This document shows, piece after piece, positions 19,170-27,894 of a stretch of DNA of 64,000 nt; position 1 is the stretch's first letter, and each line of letters opens with the position of its first letter. This DNA comes from Prevotella herbatica (GTDB lineage Bacteria > Bacteroidota > Bacteroidia > Bacteroidales > Bacteroidaceae). Location: NCBI RefSeq assembly GCF_017347605.1, contig NZ_AP024484.1, forward strand, positions 620,001 through 684,000, written 5' to 3'. Below the pieces are notes generated by a model. The model did not search any database, had not been told where the DNA came from, and saw nothing but the letters and a program-made list of their open reading frames with translations. A program made the translations under genes and the position numbers.

Positions 19170-20684
19170 ATGAAAAAATTTAATATAGCACTATACATAT
19201 TCTTTATATCCTTTGTAGGTAGTTGCTTTCAATCTTGCGACTCTTTCCTAGATGTAAACGAGAATCCTAATAAGCCAATGGATAAAGACATGACTTTGGC
19301 TTATAGACTGCCATCAGCATTATACAATACCGCTTATCAAGAATCGGTACAACTCAATCAGTTAGGCTGTTTCTGGGGTGGATATTGGGGATTAAATGCT
19401 GAAAGCAAAACCCAATATGCCAATATCCAACAGTATAACGGAGCCGATATAATGTCTGAACGTAATGGTATTCCTATCTGGGAGAATGGATATACATACG
19501 CCAACAACTATTATCTTATCCTCAATCAGGCAACAGAAGAAGGTTCAAAAGTATATGGAGGTATTGCCCGTATTATGCTTGCTTGGCATTTTATGCGTTT
19601 AGCAGATATATATGGCGACATTCCGCTAGATCAAGCCTTCAACATGGATACATATCCACATCCTGAATACGAAGATGGTATTGAAGTGTATAAGAAAACG
19701 ATTGATTTATTGACTGAAGCTATAAACATGCTGAAAGCTAAAAGAAGTGTGGCTGAAGCTAAACCATCTTCTGATGATATTGTCTTTAACGGAGATGTGA
19801 CCAAATGGATTCAATTTGCAAATACCATAAAGCTTAGGGCTTTAATTCGTCAGAGTGAAGTCGCTGGGCAAGAATCATACATCGCATCCGAAATTGATAA
19901 AATCAAAGTCGAAGGCAGTGGTTTTCTCACCGAATCTGCTTTAGCCAATCCTGGATTTACAACAAGCAAGCCCAATCCATATTGGAGTAATTATTATCGC
20001 TCAACAGATGATAAAGAAACCTCTGCTCATACCTATATTCGTCCTACAGAATATGTAATAGCGCAATATGAGGCATTGAATGATCCTCGTTTGGCACATT
20101 TGTATACTAAAACATCAGCAGGCAAGTATCAAGGGGTAATTTTTGGATATACAGGCAACGATGATCAATATAAAATGGCAAATACCTCTGTATTGAAGGG
20201 ACCGAAAGAAAACAAATCTGAAGCTGGAGCAATATTCAAATCGGCTACTCAATCGTTGGTTTTGCTAAGTGATTTCGAAAGTTACTTCCTTCAAGCTGAA
20301 GCAGCTCAGAGAGGCTGGATCAGCGACAATGCTGCAAGCTTGTATCAAAAAGGTATTGAGGCTTCTTGCACCTATATGGGAGTCTCTCCATCCGAAATAT
20401 CATCTTACTTGGCTCAGCCGTCAATTGCTTACGATGGCACCATCAAACAAATTATTCTACAAAAATGGCTAGCTCACAATTCTATCAATGGAATTGAAGC
20501 ATGGAATGATTTTCGCAGATTAGGTTTACCTCAATTCCCGAATTCGGCTGATGAGACAGATTCATCGGTTCGTCCTAAACGATTACTGTATCCCGAAACT
20601 GAAACACAGACAAATGTATCTCAGGTGAAGAAACGTAATATCACTGATATAACAAAAGATCGTGTTTGGTGGGATGTGCACTAA
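19170..20684 (+). CDS. SusD/RagB family lipoprotein
   Basis: SusD-like lipoprotein, 504 aa, of the SusD-like_2 flavour, with a lipobox around SCFQSC and the DSFLDVNENPN start typical of this subgroup. The TPR-like core includes RIMLAWHFMRLADIYGDIPLDQA and ESYFLQAEAAQRGWI. It ends in NITDITKDRVWWDVH. It pairs with the SusC at 16050-19136 in one operon that closes with a strong terminator at 20797-20838. The ligand is unknown. Confidence 0.94.
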   Translation: MKKFNIALYIFFISFVGSCFQSCDSFLDVNENPNKPMDKDMTLAYRLPSALYNTAYQESVQLNQLGCFWGGYWGLNAESKTQYANIQQYNGADIMSERNGIPIWENGYTYANNYYLILNQATEEGSKVYGGIARIMLAWHFMRLADIYGDIPLDQAFNMDTYPHPEYEDGIEVYKKTIDLLTEAINMLKAKRSVAEAKPSSDDIVFNGDVTKWIQFANTIKLRALIRQSEVAGQESYIASEIDKIKVEGSGFLTESALANPGFTTSKPNPYWSNYYRSTDDKETSAHTYIRPTEYVIAQYEALNDPRLAHLYTKTSAGKYQGVIFGYTGNDDQYKMANTSVLKGPKENKSEAGAIFKSATQSLVLLSDFESYFLQAEAAQRGWISDNAASLYQKGIEASCTYMGVSPSEISSYLAQPSIAYDGTIKQIILQKWLAHNSINGIEAWNDFRRLGLPQFPNSADETDSSVRPKRLLYPETETQTNVSQVKKRNITDITKDRVWWDVH

Positions 20685-20796
20685 ATAAAAATACGTAATC
20701 CTTTATTTACTATATTATAAAGGTATCGCAATCTATCAGTACTACATGTAACTAGGTAATTTCTTAGGTTAAATCAGAGATTACCACTCTACCAGA

Positions 20797-20838
20797 AAGG
20801 TTCTTTATGAATATATTCATGAAGAACCTTTTTTTTGT
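20797..20838 (+). terminator. Rho-independent terminator of the SusC-SusD operon
   Basis: Stem of AAAGGTTCTTTATGAATA paired with its imperfect complement ATTCATGAAGAACCTT, followed by a run of T. It lies about 110 bases after the SusD stop. Confidence 0.85.
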
Positions 20839-21542
20839 TTATTAAGATGGTCTGAGGCTAATCACATAATAGCGTAACGAGAAAGCAAATTGCATTCATT
20901 TCGGGTGCCTTCCCTATGGTTTTTCATGTTTTTAGCTACGTGAGCTACGGATTCTCTCGTAAAGCCTATAAACAGAGGGATTTGAGATACGTAGCTAAGA
21001 CAATTTAGCTACGATGGCTACGTTCTAGCTACGTTATCTAAATCTCTCTATATATATGTACGTGCACGCGCGCACTTAGGACTTTTTGAAAATACTAGTG
21101 TCGAAGTGGCAACATAATGAATATCAATGTTTTATCTATCATTTTTAATAATATATGGTGACGATGATATGACGAAGAAACCTCAAACTTCATCATGCGT
21201 TTTACGAAGAAACGCATTGCGATTTACGTTGTTTTGGGGAGTGATATGGGCCTAATCACTCGGTAAAGTATCATGAAACGCAACCTAGTTTGCTTGCAAA
21301 ATTGCATTAGAAGATTATGAAAAATCCTCAACTAGATTTCTACTTGACACATTTCCGTCACTTGATTTTGTTCGAAAAGAAATCTAACAAGTTGATATTC
21401 AAAGGATAGACATTTCGACACTGGTATTTCTGAAAAGTTTAAAGTGTGCGTACGCATGTGTATTATTATGTGTAGCACCTATAATTAAAACTTTGGCTAA
21501 CAGCTCACTATTAATTTCATTGCATAAATATAAATCTTGTAG

Positions 21543-21551
21543 TATCTTTGC
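21543..21551 (+). promoter_or_regulatory. Promoter inside element A
   Basis: TATCTTTGC (-7) with a TTG at 21520 (-33 position), 23 bases start to start. Element B has the same two boxes with exactly the same 23-base offset. It points outward towards the right arm. Confidence 0.65.
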
Positions 21552-21604
21552 CGAGAATTCAGCGGAGTTCGGCAGAAAATTTAAACAAGCTTGAAAATTC
21601 TGTT
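21550..21604 (+). ncRNA. Candidate structured RNA of element A
   Basis: This 55-nt block directly after the internal promoter is identical to element B at 51 of 55 positions, far above the rest of the segment. It can fold as GAATTC-AGCG-GAGTTC, where element B has GAATTC, so the difference is a wobble pair. GCC/GGC flank the stem. A second AAGCTT-centred hairpin may follow. The RNA ends are unknown and expression is inferred. Confidence 0.4.
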
Positions 21605-21877
21605 CTCGTTACTGAATCTATGTCCCCACCCTCACTTCCTCAGATACAGTCAACGTCTCTTTGAAAAATTTACTTATAAGACACATGTTATCCTCAAAAT
21701 GATACAAATTGCCGTAGCTAAAACGTAGCTCACCGTAGCCAAATTGACCAAGCTACGTATCGCCATACCCTCTGTTTATAGGCGTTACGAAAAAATCCGT
21801 AGCTCACGTAGCTAAAAAAACGAAAAAACATAGGGAAGCATACTAGAAGTCGTATTCTCCTTTTGTAGCCGTGATGA

Positions 21878-21920
21878 TTTTTCCATAACTTTGCATAAGT
21901 TACCGACTAAAATTTGTTAA
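21878..21920 (+). repeat. Upstream copy of the AbiE promoter
   Basis: TTTTTCCATAACTTTGCA.AAGTTACCGACTAAAATTTGTTAA occurs here and again at 22028-22069, with a single mismatch. Both carry TAACTTTGC. Only the second copy abuts a start codon; this one, 38 bases outside element A, leads into AT-rich DNA without a gene. Confidence 0.85.
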
Positions 21921-22036
21921 ATAAAAAGATCTGATACGATACTATTTCTATCACAATTTCCTCATTATAGCCACTAGTTTTCATTTTTTTCTAAAATTAT
22001 TGGTTATATTGTTGATAAGAACAATATTTTTCCATA

Positions 22037-22045
22037 ACTTTGCAA
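22037..22045 (+). promoter_or_regulatory. -7 box of the AbiE operon
   Basis: TAACTTTGC within the second copy of the 43-bp repeat, 25 bases before the antitoxin ATG. Confidence 0.7.
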
Positions 22046-22070
22046 AAGTTACCGACTAAAATTTGTTAAT

Positions 22071-22682
22071 ATGACAATTCAAGAACAAATAAAACAACGG
22101 ATAGACAAAGCTAAGCCAGGAACGCTTTTCTTTGTTAATGACTTTGCTGAGTTCGATAATGAATATGTCAGCAAGTTATTATCAACGATGAATGACTTCA
22201 ATGTTCTTGAACGTCTTGCAAAAGGCATATATTATAAACCTATAGTAACAAAATATGGCAATGTATATCCTTCAGCTGAAAAAATAGTAAAATCAATCGC
22301 AGAGCACGAGAATGCAAAAATTCTTCCAACGGGAGAATATGCCTTGAATGCGCTTGGTCTGTCAACACAGGTTCCAATGAATGCTGTTTATCTGACAACA
22401 GGATCTCCAAGAACAATAACTATTGGGAACAAGAAAATTAGGCTAAAACACAGAGCTCCCAGTGCCTATTCGTATAAAAGCCAATTGATGCCATTACTCG
22501 TATTGGCACTAAGGGCAAAGGGTAAAGATAATATAACCTCCTCAGATACGAATAGAATAGAGAAAATCATCTCAGATTCAACGGAAAAACAACTGATAAA
22601 AACAGATTTGATGATTGCACCAGTTTGGATTCGCAAATATATAAAACCAATAATAGAAAAACATGAGCATTTGGCAAGATAA
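22071..22682 (+). CDS. AbiEi-like antitoxin (DUF6088 type)
   Basis: Probable antitoxin and autoregulator of a type IV (AbiE) toxin-antitoxin pair, 203 aa. The N-terminal half looks like a winged-helix domain (IKQRIDKAKPGTLFFVNDFAE..LERLAKGIYYKP). The middle has the AbiEi-like TGEYALNALGLSTQVPMNAVYLTTGSPRTI, matching DUF6088 proteins that pair with AbiEii. It overlaps the toxin gene by 20 bases, which implies coupled translation. The promoter is a 43-bp repeat with a second copy 150 bp upstream, possibly giving two operator sites. AbiE systems are known as abortive-infection modules; activity here is inferred. Confidence 0.88.
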   Translation: MTIQEQIKQRIDKAKPGTLFFVNDFAEFDNEYVSKLLSTMNDFNVLERLAKGIYYKPIVTKYGNVYPSAEKIVKSIAEHENAKILPTGEYALNALGLSTQVPMNAVYLTTGSPRTITIGNKKIRLKHRAPSAYSYKSQLMPLLVLALRAKGKDNITSSDTNRIEKIISDSTEKQLIKTDLMIAPVWIRKYIKPIIEKHEHLAR

Positions 22683-23718
22683 GACTGTAGAAGAGCGTAT
22701 CGCTATTATACAGAAGACAGGAGAAAATACAAAAGTTGACGACTTGGCTATAGAAAAGGACTGGTGGGTAACTATTACCCTCAAGGCTCTTTTTTCAACA
22801 TCCTTCTCACAGTACCTGCTTTTCAAAGGAGGAACAAGTTTGTCGAAAGGAAAATGGGAAAACATCAATTTGCAAAGATTCAGTGAAGATATAGACATTT
22901 CTTTAAGCAGAAATTGGTTTACAGAAATTGATAAAAAACAAGAGCTATATCCCTTTGCCAAATGTGAAACTAACAATCAATTAAAAAGTTTGCGTAAAGC
23001 ATCAAGGAAGATTATCATAGAACAACTATCCCCTGAATTAAGTATTCAATTAATGAACTTGGGAGTAAAAGATTTCAAGGTTGAAAATGTAACGAGCGCC
23101 ATACAAAATGGTGTTGAAAAATCAATAGAGTCAGACCGTGACCCAGTGGTCCTTAACGTTGTTTATACGAGTATCTTAGACGAAAAAAATGAGTATCTTC
23201 AGCCTAAAGTTAAGATTGAAATTAGCTGTATGTCTATGGACGAACCATTTGAAGATAGAGCTTTAACTTCGCTTATTTATGATTCTTTCAACGAAGTAGA
23301 TGATGCAACTCAATGCATAATTCCTACTGTTCAACCTATAAGAACCTTTCTTGAAAAGGCATTTTTACTAAATGAAGAATATCAGAAGAAAGCTCCTAGA
23401 AGTGAAAGAATGAGTCGTCATCTATATGACCTAGAGAGACTAATGGATACTTACTCTGATGCTGCCATAAAGGATGCGAAACTTTATCAAAGCATCATTG
23501 AACATCGCAAGAAATTCTATCATATCAGCTCAGTAGATTACAATACCGACAAGAGAGGGCAAATTATAATCTGGCCTAAAGAAAAGATGGAGAACTTATT
23601 TCGTGATGATTACAAAGCGATGACCGAGTCTTTCATTTATAACGAGAACCCACTGACTTTTGAACAACTAAAGGAAAGAATTCAGGCGTTAGAAGCCAAA
23701 TTTCGAAATAGCAAGTAG
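22663..23718 (+). CDS. AbiEii-like nucleotidyltransferase toxin
   Basis: Nucleotidyltransferase-fold toxin of the AbiEii/AbiGii family, 351 aa. The NTase signature is visible: LLFKGGTSLSKG (GGTxLS) then RFSEDIDISL (the D-x-D metal pair), then a third acidic position around KVKIEISCMSMDEPF, and KAFLLNEEY..RMSRHLYDLERLM near the C-terminal helices. Family members transfer nucleotides, in some studied cases to tRNA. The ATG at 22663 lies inside the antitoxin gene. A hairpin at 23764-23790 follows the stop. The pair sits directly outside element A. Confidence 0.9.
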   Translation: MSIWQDKTVEERIAIIQKTGENTKVDDLAIEKDWWVTITLKALFSTSFSQYLLFKGGTSLSKGKWENINLQRFSEDIDISLSRNWFTEIDKKQELYPFAKCETNNQLKSLRKASRKIIIEQLSPELSIQLMNLGVKDFKVENVTSAIQNGVEKSIESDRDPVVLNVVYTSILDEKNEYLQPKVKIEISCMSMDEPFEDRALTSLIYDSFNEVDDATQCIIPTVQPIRTFLEKAFLLNEEYQKKAPRSERMSRHLYDLERLMDTYSDAAIKDAKLYQSIIEHRKKFYHISSVDYNTDKRGQIIIWPKEKMENLFRDDYKAMTESFIYNENPLTFEQLKERIQALEAKFRNSK

Positions 23719-23763
23719 GTGTCTTACAAGATTTTTATAGTTTTATCGGACAGCAATAAAAAA

Positions 23764-23790
23764 AATGAAGTCCCGACTGGAACTTCATTA
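23764..23790 (+). terminator. Terminator after the AbiE operon
   Basis: AATGAAGT and ACTTCATT form the stem around TCCCGACTGGA, followed by ATTCTTTTTC. An A-rich left side means it may also act for the convergent gene at 23902. Confidence 0.7.
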
Positions 23791-23901
23791 TTCTTTTTCA
23801 ATAGCATTGCCACTCTTACTAAGCAACATTTTAAACTAGGTTTCATACCCTATTTATGTTAATCTTAGGAATGAGAGCAAATCTTTATATAGTTGTAAAA
23901 A

Positions 23902-24468
23902 CTATTTGATAGTATAACAGTAAACTGTCATATTCTTCTCTGTTAAACTATTTGGATTAGTAACCATTACACCATATTCACCAGGAGTAGATGGTATGTT
24001 TAGTATATAAGCTGTTTCACCATACTTCTTTGCCTGAAAAGAAACTAAATCATCAGCACCTGACTGAGCACCGCCGAATGTATTAGATTTGGCAATTACA
24101 CAACGTCTTTTATCTCCTTTAGACTCAAACTTCATTATCTGAATGAATGAATTAGGATCTTGCTTGTTGTCAGCTGCTTTTACTACCAAACGATAAGCCT
24201 TTGCATCCGAGCCAATACAGCTAGATGTAGCACCGTCTACTTGGATACGAGACTTTATAGAGCCAATACCCGTAAGGAAGACCGAAGCTCCAGCTTTAGC
24301 TTTTACAACGCCTATTTGCTTTTCTGCGGCAATACTTGCTGTATCCTTGTCATTAATACAAAGAAGATTAGTCTCTCCTATAAACTCTGGTTCATAACTA
24401 GCTCTAGTTTGAGCCGTTGCTGCTGTCACAGATATAATGGCAAACAGTGTAAGTAATGTTTTTCTCAT
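23902..24468 (-). CDS. Secreted protein of unknown function
   Basis: 188 aa with a clear signal peptide (MRKTLLTLFAIISVTAATAQ). The mature part begins TRASYEPEFIGETNLL and seems rich in beta strands, with VFLTGIGSIKSRIQVDGATSS and YILNIPSTPGEYGVMV. I do not recognise a family. It stands alone: convergent with AbiEii and separated from GH20 by about 390 bases. A GGTGATTT ribosome-binding region precedes the ATG, and a TACTTTTG box on the minus strand near 24595 could be its promoter. Confidence 0.75.
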   Translation of the reverse strand: MRKTLLTLFAIISVTAATAQTRASYEPEFIGETNLLCINDKDTASIAAEKQIGVVKAKAGASVFLTGIGSIKSRIQVDGATSSCIGSDAKAYRLVVKAADNKQDPNSFIQIMKFESKGDKRRCVIAKSNTFGGAQSGADDLVSFQAKKYGETAYILNIPSTPGEYGVMVTNPNSLTEKNMTVYCYTIK

Positions 24469-24859
24469 AAATCACCTTATTTAGTTACTATTTTTTCTGA
24501 TATAGAACAAGCCTTCGAGCTTTTATACATGCCGAAAGCTCACTTATTATTATAATATGAAACTTTTACAATAAACAATTTTAATATTTTGACAAAAGTA
24601 GTAATTAAAAATTTAATATATATATTTCAAAACTACATAATCAATATTATTAAAATATTTTAACCTTTCAAGAATTAAACAATTGACGAATATTTGTCTT
24701 TGCCATCCATTCTTTTGTACTAAGCCTATAACTATTTAAAACTGCTTGACTTTTAATTATGTCGAATTCGGCACAATTAAAAGTTGGATTATTTAATTCC
24801 GCCTAAATACTCAGCTGTATTTATAAGTAGAATGACAACATCTTTCAAAGCCAATTGAT
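24469..24859. other. Intergenic region without a recognisable gene
   Basis: AT-rich stretch holding the probable promoter of the secreted-protein gene (near 24595). It also has a stem-loop at 24750-24783 (CTTTTAATT / AATTAAAAG around GTCGAATTCGGC), which could serve as terminator of the GH20 gene. Nothing else is supported. Confidence 0.5.
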
Positions 24860-26488
24860 CTATTTTTCAACAAAGTACTTATATCCATAAAGTTTATATA
24901 CCTGCAATAGTCTTTCAAGTCGCTTTCTGAAATCAGCATAATTCTTCTTATCATATTGCATCCACTGCACTTCTGACAATGCTGCCATTCGTGGCAACAC
25001 CTGATATTCTGCAAGGGATGGACACACGATGTATTCAGTCCAAAGATTTCCCTGAACGCCTATAATATGTTTCTTTTCGGCAGCAGTCAAAGAATCAGGA
25101 ACAGGTTGATAACTATACGTCTTCTCTATATTCAGATTTCCACCAATAAGCAATGGCTCATTCCATGTTTTATCAGTCTGATAATAATCAAAGTAACAAT
25201 ATGAAACAGGAGTCATAATGGCATCATGACCAAGACGCGAAGCCTTTATTCCACCCTCTACTCCACGCCATGACATAATCGTGGCACTCTTCTGAACATC
25301 GCCTTCAAGAATTTCATCCCAACCAATAATCTTACGACCTTTCTGATTTAGATATTTCTCTATTCGTGACACAAGATATCCTTGCAATCTGTTTTCGGCA
25401 GTGCATTCCTTATCACCTTTTATCCCTAGGCTTTTTATCAAACCTTGACATTTTTCACAAGTAGTCCATCTTGTTTTAGGAGCCTCATCACCACCAAGAT
25501 GTATGTATTTAGATGGGAATATATCCATGAGTTCATCCATTACATCCTGTATAAATTGATAGGTCTTCTCGTTTCCAGCACAAAGGATATCATCAAATAC
25601 GCCCCAGTTTCCACTCACCTGATAAGGGCCACCAGTACATCCAAGTTCAGGATAAGCAGCAAGTGCACCTAGCATGTGTCCCGGCATATCAATCTCTGGG
25701 ATAACAGTGATGTATCTTTCTTTGGCATACTCAACAATTTCACGAGCCTGCTGCTGGGTGTAGAAGCCACCATAAGGAGTTTCATCATCGAGTGAAGAGT
25801 TACGCCCTAAAGTAGTATGTTTACGAATTGAACCGATTTTTGTAAGCAAAGGATATTTCTTTATCTCTATTCTCCACCCCTGATCATCCGTAAGGTGCCA
25901 GTGGAAAGTATTCATGTTGTGCAATGCTAGCAAATCAATGTATTCCTTAACGAAATCAACTGGAAAGAAATGCCGTGCCACATCAAGCATCATACCACGA
26001 TAAGCAAAGCGTGGTGAGTCTGTTATCACAGCTGCCGGCATGATAACATTTTCAGCATGCTGAATGATAGGCAACGACTTGCGTAAAGTCTGAATTCCAT
26101 AAAACACACCATTAGCGGTCTTTCCTGATACAATAATGTTATGTTGATTAATCTCTATCTTGTAAGCTTCGTCACCTATTATCTTTCTGTCAATGCGTAA
26201 GAATATGTTTCTATCTGAATTTGCAGAATGAGATTTAACTACAAGAGAAAGTCCAACTGACTTCTTTACATATTCGGCAAGGAAGGTAGCGTTTCTTTGT
26301 AGAAGGCTATCACCATTAGCATACACAATATTTGCAGAAGCATCGAGGATAAATGGTTTGTTGCCCAATATCTTAATATTTTCAGGCAATGGCACTACAC
26401 GATAGTCAGCCTTAACATCATCTGCATAAGCAGAAGAAACACAGATAGATACTATCATAGCACAAAAGAATGATAAAATTCGTTTCAT
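24860..26488 (-). CDS. GH20 beta-N-acetylhexosaminidase
   Basis: Periplasmic or secreted exo-beta-N-acetylhexosaminidase, 542 aa from the Met at 26488. That start gives the signal peptide MKRILSFFCAMIVSICVSSAYA; an upstream Met would add 14 unlikely residues. A GH20b N-terminal domain (ADYRVVPLPENIKIL..) precedes the catalytic barrel with YRGMMLDVARHFFPVDFVKEYIDLLALHN, FHWHLTDDQGWRIEIKKYP, and HLGGDEAPKTRW, where the Asp-Glu pair is the substrate-assisted catalytic dyad. WVxY/W-lined pocket residues appear in VQGNLWTEY. A TACATTTG box near 26568-26575 is the likely promoter. It would release terminal GlcNAc/GalNAc from host or microbial glycans. Confidence 0.95.
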   Translation of the reverse strand: MKRILSFFCAMIVSICVSSAYADDVKADYRVVPLPENIKILGNKPFILDASANIVYANGDSLLQRNATFLAEYVKKSVGLSLVVKSHSANSDRNIFLRIDRKIIGDEAYKIEINQHNIIVSGKTANGVFYGIQTLRKSLPIIQHAENVIMPAAVITDSPRFAYRGMMLDVARHFFPVDFVKEYIDLLALHNMNTFHWHLTDDQGWRIEIKKYPLLTKIGSIRKHTTLGRNSSLDDETPYGGFYTQQQAREIVEYAKERYITVIPEIDMPGHMLGALAAYPELGCTGGPYQVSGNWGVFDDILCAGNEKTYQFIQDVMDELMDIFPSKYIHLGGDEAPKTRWTTCEKCQGLIKSLGIKGDKECTAENRLQGYLVSRIEKYLNQKGRKIIGWDEILEGDVQKSATIMSWRGVEGGIKASRLGHDAIMTPVSYCYFDYYQTDKTWNEPLLIGGNLNIEKTYSYQPVPDSLTAAEKKHIIGVQGNLWTEYIVCPSLAEYQVLPRMAALSEVQWMQYDKKNYADFRKRLERLLQVYKLYGYKYFVEK

Positions 26489-26716
26489 TACGTTTTTAAT
26501 TATTATCAGTATTATATTTAACAATACCAACGGTTTGAAACTGAAGCCGAAGACATTAATTAATTCACAAATGTAATCAAAATCGAAACAACAACAAAAT
26601 AAAACAGCAAGTTTTTAATTTTAACGAAGTATATGTCAAAAAAACGAATTTGATATATTACAGAAATATTAAGTAAAAACTATTGGACTGTAAATGAATA
26701 ATTAGCGAATTATTTG

Positions 26717-26725
26717 TATCTTTGC
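26717..26725 (+). promoter_or_regulatory. -7 box of the cation efflux gene
   Basis: TATCTTTGC, 23 bases before the chosen ATG at 26749. An in-frame TTG at 26722 lies inside this box and so cannot be the start. Confidence 0.75.
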
Positions 26726-26748
26726 ATGCGTTATCACAAAGAAAGATT

Positions 26749-27864
26749 ATGATTAAAGAATCTTCACGCGAACACAAAATAGTGAAAACTAGTTATGTTG
26801 GTATCGGAACCAACATATTGCTTGCACTGTTTAAAGCTATAGTGGGACTGGTTGCTAACTCGATAGCCATAGTGCTTGACGCATTAAACAACTTGACTGA
26901 CGTGCTGTCTAGCTTGATAACTATCATCGGAGCAAAACTTGCCAATAGACCTGCTGACAAAGGACACCCATACGGACATGGAAGAATAGAATATTTCAGC
27001 GCAATAATTATTGCCTTTATCGTTCTTGCTGCTGGAATAACATCGCTTATTGAATCTGCAAAGAAAATTATAAATCCAGAACCTTCTCAATATACTTATA
27101 TTTCTGTATCAATAATTGCCATTGCTGTGGTAGTTAAAATCGTGCTTGGAAAATATGTGACGAAGGTTGGCAAAGCTGTAAACTCTCAAGCATTAACGGC
27201 TTCAGGTGCAGATGCGTCATTCGATGCAGTGATCTCAGTTGCTACTCTAATATCGGCACTAATTATGATGATATGGGGTATATCGGTGGATGCATGGTTA
27301 GGTGGGCTGATATCAATTGTTATCATTAAAGCAGGTATAAAAATGGTGATGTCGCCGATAAATGAACTTATTGGCAGACGAATAGATGCTAAACTAACGA
27401 AAAGCATAAAAATGGATGTGGCTGCAATTCAAGGAGTAAACGGTGCATACGATTTACTGCTACACAACTATGGACCAGAAAAAATGGTGGGATCGGTACA
27501 TATCGAAATCGTAGACACTTTGAGCGCAAGTGAGATTTATACGATAACTAAGAATGTACAACGAAAGATAAGAGAGAAATACAATATCTTTCTAACGGTT
27601 GGAATATATGCTATAAACTCTAAAGATAAGACAGCTCTTGATATGCAAGAACAAATTAAGACTGTAATTGCAAAATATAAAAACATCATGCAGATGCACG
27701 GACTGTATATAGACAGAACGCTCAAAATTATACAGTTTGATATATTGGTGAGCTTTATGGAAAAAGACGTCGTAACGCTGAGGCAGAATGTTATCAACGG
27801 CATCAACGAGATATTTACTGACTATGACATAGAAATAAACATTGACAGGGATATCACTGACTGA
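26749..27864 (+). CDS. Cation diffusion facilitator transporter
   Basis: Inner-membrane divalent metal/proton antiporter of the CDF family, 371 aa. The start at 26749 follows from the promoter overlapping the upstream TTG. Six predicted membrane segments begin at YVGIGTNILLALFKAIVGLVANSIAIVLDA. The metal site D-x-x-x-D pattern shows in VLDALNNLTDVLSSL, and HPYGHGRIEYF is the conserved loop. In TM5 the ASGADASFDAVIS segment supplies a further Asp pair. A cytoplasmic C-terminal domain (VHIEIVD) follows. The metal (Zn, Mn or Fe) cannot be told. It is 30 bases before fhs and may be cotranscribed with it. Confidence 0.92.
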   Translation: MIKESSREHKIVKTSYVGIGTNILLALFKAIVGLVANSIAIVLDALNNLTDVLSSLITIIGAKLANRPADKGHPYGHGRIEYFSAIIIAFIVLAAGITSLIESAKKIINPEPSQYTYISVSIIAIAVVVKIVLGKYVTKVGKAVNSQALTASGADASFDAVISVATLISALIMMIWGISVDAWLGGLISIVIIKAGIKMVMSPINELIGRRIDAKLTKSIKMDVAAIQGVNGAYDLLLHNYGPEKMVGSVHIEIVDTLSASEIYTITKNVQRKIREKYNIFLTVGIYAINSKDKTALDMQEQIKTVIAKYKNIMQMHGLYIDRTLKIIQFDILVSFMEKDVVTLRQNVINGINEIFTDYDIEINIDRDITD

Positions 27865-27894
27865 GAATACACAACATTACTATACGAGAAATAA

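Larger units (their letters stand above)
20907..21840. repeat. Element A: nested inverted-repeat non-coding element
   Basis: A 934-bp block with no usable ORF. Outer arms (20933-21037 and 21710-21814, rich in TAGCTACG) are inverted copies of each other, and in this copy the pairing continues outward to CCTTCCCTATG/CATAGGGAAG. Inside lies a second inverted pair (21058-21108 and 21412-21460) with alternating purine-pyrimidine GTACGTGCACGCGCGCAC / GTGCGTACGCATGTG next to GTGTCGAAGTG / TCGACAC. The inner pair surrounds a ~300-bp core with GCGTTT..AAACGC hairpins. Between inner and right outer arm is a 250-bp asymmetric segment with a promoter and a conserved 55-nt block. A second copy in opposite orientation is at 59094-60008. 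Confidence 0.9.

Noticed and set aside
20933..21037. CRISPR or tRNA-like structure in the TAGCTACG region
   Set aside because: The repeats are short, irregular and mirrored at the far end, so an inverted-repeat arm explains them. No cloverleaf fits.
20907..21840. Retron or group II intron
   Set aside because: No reverse transcriptase nearby and no domain V-like hairpin; the symmetry is that of nested DNA inverted repeats.
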